Part shown: positions 7,039 to 12,981 of the stretch, in pieces | How positions within the stretch are numbered: the stretch's first letter is position 1 | How the letters are laid out: the number at the start of each line of letters is the position of its first letter | The notes under the pieces: generated by a model | What the model was told of the DNA's origin: nothing | The model's input: only the letters and a program-made list of their open reading frames with translations | Database searches by the model: none | Position numbers and translations under genes: made by a program | From: CAZGXQ01 sp964530195 | Lineage (GTDB): Bacteria; Patescibacteriota; Minisyncoccia; Minisyncoccales; GBS-2 | Direction of reading: 5' to 3' | Assembly (NCBI GenBank): GCA_964530195.1 | Contig: CAZGXQ010000004.1 | Span: forward strand, 1-18,495 | Length of the DNA: 18,495 nucleotides

Positions 7039-7236
7039 TTATTCTTTATTTTGTTTTCTTTCGTTTAAAATTGTCAAAATCCTTGCAATATCCTTTTTGA
7101 CCATTCTTATTTCTCTTACATTTTTAACTTTTCCTGCAACCAAATCACTTCTTAATTGATACAACCTCTTTCTTTTTTCTTCAAGCATTTTTTCTAATTC
7201 ATTATCCGATTTTTTTCTCAAATCTTTTGCCTTCAT
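7039..7236 (-). CDS. rpmC: 50S ribosomal protein L29 (uL29)
   Basis: A small two-helix protein at the rim of the peptide exit tunnel, part of the docking site for trigger factor and SRP. The 65 residues show the typical pattern: KAKDLRKKSDNELEKMLEE at the start, then LYQLRSDLVAGKVKNVREIR and a second helix with VKKDIARILTILNER. It overlaps the end of rplP by four bases and precedes rpsQ by one base. Confidence 0.96.
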   Translation of the reverse strand: MKAKDLRKKSDNELEKMLEEKRKRLYQLRSDLVAGKVKNVREIRMVKKDIARILTILNERKQNKE

Positions 7237-7637
7237 TTTTTCACAATTTTGGTTTTAACTGGAAGTTTAGAGGCTGCTTGCCTTAAAGCTTCCATTGCTA
7301 CCTCTTCTTTAACTCCATCTACTTCTAAAATTATTCTTCCAGGTTTTGTCAAAAAACAATAATAAGCCACATCTCCCTTCCCTCCTCCCATTGAAAATTC
7401 AGTCCCCTTTGAAGTAACTGCATGATCTGGAAAAATTCTTATCCAAAGTTTTCCGCCTTTTTTAAAATATCTCAAAATTGCTCTTCTTGCTGCTTCAAGT
7501 TGCTTTGAAGAAATTCTTTTTGCCTCCAAGCTTTTCAAACCAAAAGAACCAAAAGCTAACTCAGTTACTCTTGTCTCTTTTCCTTTTATTCTTCCTTTTT
7601 GTTGTTTTCTATATTTGACCTTTTTAGGAAACAACAT
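7233..7637 (-). CDS. rplP: 50S ribosomal protein L16 (uL16), with an unusual SMGGGKG loop
   Basis: Helps place tRNA in the A and P sites near the peptidyl transferase centre. I chose the ATG at 7637, giving MLFPKKVKYRKQ, the canonical L16 start. The upstream ATG at 7649 would overlap rpsC and add four residues. The protein is 134 residues long, with FGSFGLKSLEA, LEAARRAILRYFKKGGKLWI and KPGRIILEVDGV conserved. The loop that usually reads RMGxGKG reads SMGGGKG here. The arginine that E. coli hydroxylates (Arg81) is therefore Ser82 in this protein. Confidence 0.97.
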   Translation of the reverse strand: MLFPKKVKYRKQQKGRIKGKETRVTELAFGSFGLKSLEAKRISSKQLEAARRAILRYFKKGGKLWIRIFPDHAVTSKGTEFSMGGGKGDVAYYCFLTKPGRIILEVDGVKEEVAMEALRQAASKLPVKTKIVKK

Positions 7638-7641
7638 ATTT

Positions 7642-8280
7642 TTATTCAAATTTTTCTCCTTTATAAATCCAAACCTTTACTCCAATTACCCCATATCTAC
7701 AATATGCCCTAGCTTCACCATAATCAATATCTGCTCTTTGAGTTTGACGAGGTAATTTTCCTGCTTTTAACCATTCCCTTCTTGCAATCTCTACCCCATC
7801 TAATCTTCCAGAAACTTGAACTCTGGCTCCTTGAACTTCTTTTTGACTCATGATCCTTGCCAAAGCTCCCTTAAGCACTCGACGATAAGGGACTCTTTTT
7901 TCAATTTGTTCTGCCATCCATTGCGCAACTAAAGGTGCTGACATCCAAGGATTTTTCACTTCTCTAATCTCCATTTTTAAACCCTTTTTTTCCCCTATCA
8001 CTTCTTTCTTTAATTCTTGGACTAATTTTTCAACCCCCTCCCCTTTCCTTCCAATAATCAAACCAGGACGAGCTGTAAAAATAATCACATTAATTTCTCC
8101 AGGAAACCTTTCAATAACAATTCTTTCTACGCCTGCTTTTCCTATTTTTTTGGTTAAAAACTCTCTTATTTTAAAATCCTCTTCCAAGAGAGTGGCGAAA
8201 TTTTTTTCATAAAAGCCCCTTGAATTCCAATTCTCTATTCCTTTTATTCTTAAAACTTTTGGATTAGTTTTTTGTGCCAT
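7642..8280 (-). CDS. rpsC: 30S ribosomal protein S3 (uS3)
   Basis: Lines the mRNA entry tunnel of the small subunit and takes part in mRNA unwinding. The 212-residue protein starts MAQKTNPKVLRIKGIENWNS. It has the KH-type RNA-binding domain with the GRKG loop at 77-80 (GLIIGRKGEGVEKL). The C-terminal domain carries GALARIMSQKEVQGARVQVSG, RREWLKAGKLPRQTQRADIDYG and GVIGVKVWIYKGE. It lacks a long acidic tail and is a compact version. It sits between rplV and rplP as usual. Confidence 0.97.
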   Translation of the reverse strand: MAQKTNPKVLRIKGIENWNSRGFYEKNFATLLEEDFKIREFLTKKIGKAGVERIVIERFPGEINVIIFTARPGLIIGRKGEGVEKLVQELKKEVIGEKKGLKMEIREVKNPWMSAPLVAQWMAEQIEKRVPYRRVLKGALARIMSQKEVQGARVQVSGRLDGVEIARREWLKAGKLPRQTQRADIDYGEARAYCRYGVIGVKVWIYKGEKFE

Positions 8281-8286
8281 ACTTTT

Positions 8287-8631
8287 TTATTCTTCTTTTT
8301 TAATTTCATCTAAAACCAATATCACATGGGATGTTTTCTTTTGAATTATATCAGCATGACCTCTGGCTCTTGGAAACACTCTTTTTAACTTTGGACCCTC
8401 ATTTACTAAAATTTTTGAAATATAAAGATTGTTTTCGTCTAGATTAAAATTGTGTTTTGCATTAGCAATCGCTGAATTTAACAATTTTAAAAGAGGTTTT
8501 GCTGCCCTTTTAACTGTAAATTTTAAAATTTTCTTAGCTTCTTTTACTGGTTTTCCGCGGATTAAATCAGCAACAATTCTTACTTTTCTTGGTGCAATTC
8601 TTAAATAATTTAATTTTGCTTTTACTTCCAT
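8287..8631 (-). CDS. rplV: 50S ribosomal protein L22 (uL22)
   Basis: Its long beta-hairpin lines the peptide exit tunnel, where it contacts nascent chains and macrolides. The 114 residues show the family pattern: LNYLRIAPRKVRIVADLIRG (8-27), the KPLLKLLNSAIANAKHN helix, and the hairpin KRVFPRARGHADIIQKKTSH near the C-terminus. No insertion or deletion is obvious in the hairpin. Gaps to rpsS and rpsC are five and six bases. Confidence 0.97.
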   Translation of the reverse strand: MEVKAKLNYLRIAPRKVRIVADLIRGKPVKEAKKILKFTVKRAAKPLLKLLNSAIANAKHNFNLDENNLYISKILVNEGPKLKRVFPRARGHADIIQKKTSHVILVLDEIKKEE

Positions 8632-8636
8632 TTTAA

Positions 8637-8960
8637 TTAAAATTGTTCTTTTAATTTCTCTGCCTCTTTAGCTGCCTGCTTTGCCTCTAATTCTCTTTGC
8701 ATTCTTCCACCGTGTTTATAAAACTTAGTAGTTGGCGCAAATTCTCCTAATTTATGCCCTACCATTTCTTCCCTTACTTTAACTGGAATAAATTCTTTTC
8801 CATTATGAACTAAAAAGGTAAATCCAACCATTTCTGGACAAATAGTACAATCTCTGGCCCAGGTTTTAATGGGTTCGTTTCTGTTTTCAGCTTTTAGTTT
8901 TAAAACTTTTTTTAAAAGTTTTTGATCAATATATGGACCTTTTTTTGAACTTCTGCTCAT
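8637..8960 (-). CDS. rpsS: 30S ribosomal protein S19 (uS19)
   Basis: A head protein that bridges to the large subunit and approaches A-site tRNA. The 107-residue protein opens with MSRSSKKGPYIDQKLLKKV. It carries TWARDCTICPEMVGFTFLVHNGKEFIPV and the very conserved MVGHKLGEFAPT (67-78). The C-terminus is somewhat longer than the usual ~92 residues and ends in a charged helix (AKEAEKLKEQF). It lies between rplB and rplV. Confidence 0.97.
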   Translation of the reverse strand: MSRSSKKGPYIDQKLLKKVLKLKAENRNEPIKTWARDCTICPEMVGFTFLVHNGKEFIPVKVREEMVGHKLGEFAPTTKFYKHGGRMQRELEAKQAAKEAEKLKEQF

Positions 8961-8965
8961 AATTT

Positions 8966-9736
8966 TTATTTTCTTCTTTTAATAATTAATTTATCAGTCC
9001 ATTTCTTCTTTCTTGTTTTCACACCTTTTGCAGGCTTTCCCCAAGGAGTTTTTGGATATTTCAAACCAATGGGAGTTTTTCCCTCTCCACCTCCATGGGG
9101 ATGATCGCAGGGATTCATTGCAGATCCTCTCACTGTAGGTCTCCATCCTTTCAATCTTCTTCTTCCAGCTTTTCCTATGTCTTCAAAAATATGCCCTGGA
9201 TTTGAAACTTGTCCAATTGAAGCAAAACATTCATTAGAAACTCTTCTAATTTCTTTTGAGGGTAATTGAAGTTGAGTGTATTTTTCTTCTTGGGCTACTA
9301 CTTTTGCGCTTGTCCCTGCAGCTCTTACTATTTTTCCTCCTCTTCCTGGAATTAACTCTATATTATACACTTGTGTTCCAATTGGAATATTTTTTAATTT
9401 CAATCTATTTCCAATTTTTATTTCTCCGTTTTCAGCACAAATTATTTCATCTCCTATCTTTATCCCCTCTGGAGCTAAAATATATCTTTTTTCTCCATCT
9501 TGATACTCAACCAATGCTAAAAAGGCGGTTCTATTTGGATCATATTCTAAAGCAATTACCTTGCCAGGAATTCCCAATTTTTCCTCACCAAAATCAACTA
9601 TTCGATAAAGCCTTTTTACTCCACCTCCTCGATGCCTTACAGTAATTTTTCCAGAAAAGTTTCTTCCTGCTTTTTTCTTTAATGGTAAAAGTAATTTTTT
9701 TTCTGGTTCTTTTTTTGTTAAGATTTCTTTTTCCAT
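8966..9736 (-). CDS. rplB: 50S ribosomal protein L2 (uL2), short N-terminus
   Basis: One of the most conserved large-subunit proteins, needed for subunit joining and peptidyl transfer. The conserved core is complete: GRNFSGKITVRHRGGG (24-39), YRIVDF, YDPNRTAFLALVEY and the DHPHGGGEG loop (211-219) with the functional histidine H212, then TPWGKPAKGVKTRKKK. At 256 residues it is about 17-20 shorter than E. coli L2. The missing part is the N-terminal segment that usually holds the PTSPGRR motif. An upstream extension in frame adds only eight unrelated codons before a stop, so the shortening is real. Confidence 0.97.
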   Translation of the reverse strand: MEKEILTKKEPEKKLLLPLKKKAGRNFSGKITVRHRGGGVKRLYRIVDFGEEKLGIPGKVIALEYDPNRTAFLALVEYQDGEKRYILAPEGIKIGDEIICAENGEIKIGNRLKLKNIPIGTQVYNIELIPGRGGKIVRAAGTSAKVVAQEEKYTQLQLPSKEIRRVSNECFASIGQVSNPGHIFEDIGKAGRRRLKGWRPTVRGSAMNPCDHPHGGGEGKTPIGLKYPKTPWGKPAKGVKTRKKKWTDKLIIKRRK

Positions 9737-9741
9737 AATTT

Positions 9742-10032
9742 TTATCTTGGTAAAATTTCAATTTTTTGGCCTTCTTTAATTTTCACAATTGCCTTTTTGA
9801 TGGCTTCTCTTTTCCCTTCAATTTGCCCTATTCTTCTTTTTTTGCTGGGCAAATTTATTACTCTAACCTTTTCCACCTTCACTCCATATATTTTCTCAAT
9901 TGCTTCTTTTATTTCTTTCTTTGTAGCCCCTGGAAAAACTTCAAAAACATACTGATTGTTCTTTGCCAAAATTGTTGCTTTTTCGGAAACTTTTGGAAAT
10001 TTTATAATTTTGTCAAATTTTAAATTCTCCAT
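9742..10032 (-). CDS. rplW: 50S ribosomal protein L23 (uL23)
   Basis: Sits at the exit-tunnel rim and docks trigger factor and the SRP. The 96 residues show the usual order: KFPKVSEKATILAKNNQYVFEV (13-34), KKEIKEAIEKIYGVKVEKVRVINLP, and the C-terminal strand KKAIVKIKEGQKIEIL. The long basic loop between the strands is short but typical for bacteria. It follows rplD by six bases and precedes rplB by five. Confidence 0.96.
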   Translation of the reverse strand: MENLKFDKIIKFPKVSEKATILAKNNQYVFEVFPGATKKEIKEAIEKIYGVKVEKVRVINLPSKKRRIGQIEGKREAIKKAIVKIKEGQKIEILPR

Positions 10033-10038
10033 ATAATT

Positions 10039-10686
10039 TTACTTTTTCAGAAAAACTTCTTCGATTACTTTAACTGAATCTTTTGTTAAAATCAAATATT
10101 TAAAAGAAAGAAGGTCTAAGCAATTTAAATCTTTAGCCTGCACAACCTTTAAATTTGGAATATTTCTACTTGCCAAAGCCAAATTTTTATCTTTTGATTC
10201 CAAAGCTATCAAAATACTTCCTTTTTTTAAATTCTTTAACTTTTCTTTCCATTTTTTAATTAATTGCGCAAAAATTTTAGTTTTGGGTTTTTCTATTTTT
10301 ATTTCCTCAAACAAGAAAAGCAAATTTCTTCTTAATTTTTCACTCAAAATCATAAAAAGAGCTTTTCTTTTCATTTTCTTTGGAATTTTCTTTTTAAAAA
10401 TTTTATCCTTTCTTGGACCAAAAACTACTCCTCCCCCTTTAAAAATTGGAGAACGAATAGAACCGTGCCTTGCTCTTCCCAAACCCTTTTGAGGCCAAGG
10501 TTTTTTACCTCCCCCTCTCACTTCTCCCCTATCTTTAGTGTGCGCTATAGGTTTTCTTTTGTTTGACATTTGAGAAATGACAACTTGATGAACCAAATCA
10601 GGATTGAATTCCACGTTAAAAATCTCTGGAGATAGCTCCATTTCCCCAATTTTTTCACCTTCTTGATTATAAATATCAACTTTCAT
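10039..10686 (-). CDS. rplD: 50S ribosomal protein L4 (uL4)
   Basis: Its long loop lines the exit tunnel. In E. coli L4 also represses its own S10 operon by acting on the leader RNA. The 215-residue protein has the tunnel loop at about residues 41-93, containing MSNKRKPIAHTKDRGEVRGG, KKPWPQKGLGRARHGSIRSP and GGGVVFGP. The C-terminal Rossmann-like half is lineage-specific in sequence and rich in lysine. Start and stop are tightly packed between rplC and rplW. Confidence 0.96.
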   Translation of the reverse strand: MKVDIYNQEGEKIGEMELSPEIFNVEFNPDLVHQVVISQMSNKRKPIAHTKDRGEVRGGGKKPWPQKGLGRARHGSIRSPIFKGGGVVFGPRKDKIFKKKIPKKMKRKALFMILSEKLRRNLLFLFEEIKIEKPKTKIFAQLIKKWKEKLKNLKKGSILIALESKDKNLALASRNIPNLKVVQAKDLNCLDLLSFKYLILTKDSVKVIEEVFLKK

Positions 10687-10692
10687 AAATTT

Positions 10693-11289
10693 TTAATCTT
10701 TAGAATAAATTTCAACTAAACTTCCTCTGCTTCCTGGTAAAGCACCTTTGATTGCTAATAAATTATTTTCTTTATCCACTTTTACTATTTCGAGATTTTT
10801 AATTGTTATCCTTTCCCCTCCTGCTCTTCCTGCCATTTTTCTTCCTTTAACTACTCTTGGAGGAGTGGCAGAACCAATAGATCCTGGAGCTCTTAATTCA
10901 TGTTTTGTTCCATGAGTTTTAGGTCTTCCAGCAAAACCCCACCTTTTCACAACTCCTGCAAATCCTTTACCTTTTGAAATTCCAGAAACTTTTACTTTTT
11001 CTCCTTCTTTGAAAATTGAAACATCAATTTCTTGCCCTACCTTATAATTTTCACTATTTTCTACTCTCGCCTCTCTAATAAAATAGAATTCTTTTCCTTT
11101 TTCGGTTTTTTTTACGTTTTTTTTCTTTGGTAAAAAACCAATTTGAATTGCAGAGTATCCATCTTTTTCCTTTGTTTTAATTTGCAAAATTTTACAAGGT
11201 CCTGCTTCCACTAAGGTTACAGGAATTTGGTTCCCTTCTTTATCAAAAATTTGGGTCATTCCAATTTTTCTTCCTAAAATAAATTTCAT
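10693..11289 (-). CDS. rplC: 50S ribosomal protein L3 (uL3)
   Basis: A large-subunit assembly initiator whose extension reaches the peptidyl transferase centre. The 198-residue protein starts KFILGRKIGMTQIFDKEGN. It has SGISKGKGFAGVVKRWGFAG (102-121), the conserved GRPKTHGTKHELRAPGSIG extension and KMAGRAGGERITIKNLEIVK. Unlike the other ribosomal genes here, it is separated from its upstream neighbour by 98 bases. That gap contains a strong hairpin ending just before its start, so its expression may be set separately from rpsJ. Confidence 0.97.
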   Translation of the reverse strand: MKFILGRKIGMTQIFDKEGNQIPVTLVEAGPCKILQIKTKEKDGYSAIQIGFLPKKKNVKKTEKGKEFYFIREARVENSENYKVGQEIDVSIFKEGEKVKVSGISKGKGFAGVVKRWGFAGRPKTHGTKHELRAPGSIGSATPPRVVKGRKMAGRAGGERITIKNLEIVKVDKENNLLAIKGALPGSRGSLVEIYSKD

Positions 11290-11301
11290 ATTTTTTTCAA
11301 T

Positions 11302-11330
11302 AATAATACCGGGCTAAACCCGGTATTATT
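11302..11330 (-). promoter_or_regulatory. Perfect 12-bp hairpin in the leader of rplC
   Basis: The sequence AATAATACCGGG (11302-11313) and its exact complement CCCGGTATTATT (11319-11330) enclose a 5-base loop. It ends 12 bases before the rplC ATG, within the 98-base rpsJ-rplC gap. On the minus strand it is followed by an A-rich stretch, not a T-run, so it is not a minus-strand terminator. It could be an RNA processing site, an mRNA stabiliser for the downstream genes, or a ribosomal-protein binding leader. The remainder of the gap (11331-11387) shows no convincing promoter. Confidence 0.7.
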
Positions 11331-11387
11331 GATTTGGATTTAGCTTTTTGCTCTTTATTTAATGTGTTTTTACAAAAGATAACATAA

Positions 11388-11720
11388 TTACATTTTAATT
11401 TCAACCTCTACTCCCGCTGGCAAACTCAAACTCTGTAACCCTTCAATTATTTTCTGGTCGGGATTGAAAACATCAATTATTCTTTTATGAATCCGAATCT
11501 CAAATTGTTCTCTTGAATCTTTATGAACAAAAGTCGGACGATTAACTGTAAATTTGTGGATTTCTGTTGGCAAAGGAATAGGACCTGCAATTTCTGCTCC
11601 ATGCCTCAACAAAACCTCAACAATCTCTTTTGCACACTTATCGAGAATTCTATGATCGTAAGCCTTCAATTTAATTCTCAATTTTGATTTTTTTTCTTCT
11701 TCTACTCTCTTTTTTGGCAT
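11388..11720 (-). CDS. rpsJ: 30S ribosomal protein S10 (uS10)
   Basis: A small-subunit head protein; in many bacteria it also binds NusB in transcription antitermination. The 110-residue protein has a short lysine-rich N-terminal extension, then KLRIKLKAYDHRILDKCAKEI (13-33) and GAEIAGPIPLPTEIHKFTVNRP. The final strands contain REQFEIRIHKRIIDVFNP and LPAGVEVEIK. It follows tuf by nine bases, joining the str and S10 operons. It is the last gene before the 98-base gap and hairpin that precede rplC. Confidence 0.97.
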   Translation of the reverse strand: MPKKRVEEEKKSKLRIKLKAYDHRILDKCAKEIVEVLLRHGAEIAGPIPLPTEIHKFTVNRPTFVHKDSREQFEIRIHKRIIDVFNPDQKIIEGLQSLSLPAGVEVEIKM

Positions 11721-11729
11721 CTTTCTTTT

Positions 11730-12929
11730 TTATTTTATAATTTTTGTGACAACGCCTGCCCCAACTGTTTTTCCACCTTCTCTAATTGCAAATCTTTGTT
11801 TTTCCTCCATAGCAATAGGAACTATTAGTTTTACTTTAAGATTAACTGTATCTCCTGGCATAACCATTTCGACTCCTTCTGGAAGAGTAATTTCACCAGT
11901 AACATCTGCGGTTCTAAAATAAAATTGAGGTTTGTAACCTGAGAAAAACGGAGTATGTCTTCCACCTTCTTCCTTACTTAAAACATAAACCTGGCATTCA
12001 AACTCAGTATGAGGAGTTATAGTTCCTGGTTTTGCCAAAACCTGCCCTCTCATTACTTCTTCTTTTTTCAATCCTCTAAGCAAGATTCCAACATTGTCTC
12101 CTGCTCTTCCTTCATCCAAAATTTTTCTAAACATTTCAATTGAAACTGCCACGGTTTTAATAGTAGGTTTAAATCCAACTAGCTCTACTTCTTCATTTGG
12201 TTTTATTATTCCTCTTTCTATTCTTCCAGTAGCCACTGTTCCTCTTCCTGCAATTGAGAAAACGTCTTCAATTGCCATCAAAAAGGGTTTATCAATTTCT
12301 CTTTTTGGTTCTGGCACATATTCATCAACAGCTTTCATTAAATCTAAAATTGATTTTGCCCAAGGATCATCCGGTGAAGTAGCTTCCAAAGCTTTTAAAG
12401 CAGAGCCTCTAATTACTGGAATCTCATCTCCTGGAAATTCATACTTTTTCAAAAGCTCTCTCACCTCAGATTCAACCAAATTAATGATTTCTGGGTCATC
12501 TACTGCATCGCATTTATTTAAAAATACAACTATTGCGGGAACCCCGACCTGCCTTGCCAAGAGAATATGTTCTCTTGTTTGAGGCATCGGACCATCTACT
12601 GCTGAAACAACCAAAATTGCTCCATCCATTTGAGCAGCACCTGTAATCATATTTTTAATGTAGTCTGCGTGTCCGGGACAATCAATGTGGGCATAGTGTC
12701 TTTTTTCGGTTTCGTATTCCAAGTGAGAGATATTAATAGTTAAACCACGAGCTTTTTCTTCTGGTGCAGAATCTATTTCCTCTACAGTTTTCACTGGGGC
12801 GTAAAATCCCTTCATACTCAAAACCTTCAAAATAGCTGCAGTCAAAGTTGTTTTTCCATGATCTACATGTCCAATTGTTCCAATGTTAAGATGGGGTTTT
12901 GTCCTTTGAAATTTTTCTTTTTCTGCCAT
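11730..12929 (-). CDS. tuf: Elongation factor Tu
   Basis: A GTPase that brings aminoacyl-tRNA to the ribosomal A site. The 399 residues carry all G motifs: GHVDHGKT (20-27), the switch I threonine T64 in RGLTI, DCPGH (83-87) with catalytic His87, NKCD (138-141) and SAL (176-178). Domains II and III follow, with EDVFSIAGRGTVATGRIERG, the RGGRH-like EGGRHTPFFSGYKPQFYFR segment and the C-terminal REGGKTVGAGVVTKI. It lies 52 bases downstream of fusA; that gap is A/T-rich with no clear promoter. A promoter-like sequence lies in the fusA end. Confidence 0.99.
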   Translation of the reverse strand: MAEKEKFQRTKPHLNIGTIGHVDHGKTTLTAAILKVLSMKGFYAPVKTVEEIDSAPEEKARGLTINISHLEYETEKRHYAHIDCPGHADYIKNMITGAAQMDGAILVVSAVDGPMPQTREHILLARQVGVPAIVVFLNKCDAVDDPEIINLVESEVRELLKKYEFPGDEIPVIRGSALKALEATSPDDPWAKSILDLMKAVDEYVPEPKREIDKPFLMAIEDVFSIAGRGTVATGRIERGIIKPNEEVELVGFKPTIKTVAVSIEMFRKILDEGRAGDNVGILLRGLKKEEVMRGQVLAKPGTITPHTEFECQVYVLSKEEGGRHTPFFSGYKPQFYFRTADVTGEITLPEGVEMVMPGDTVNLKVKLIVPIAMEEKQRFAIREGGKTVGAGVVTKIIK

Positions 12930-12981
12930 ATTTTTTGATTTTTTATTTAATTTTGGGACCTTTTAAAATTTACACAAAATT

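Noticed and set aside
7053..7077. TTGACA-18-CAAAAT before rpsQ on the minus strand
   Set aside because: The -10 box matches only 4/6 and lies at the end of rpmC coding sequence in a tightly packed operon; not strong enough to call.
12930..12981. The 52-base fusA-tuf gap as a promoter or attenuator
   Set aside because: It is A/T-rich with TTGTGT and AAAATT-like pieces only, and has no convincing hexamer pair and no hairpin.
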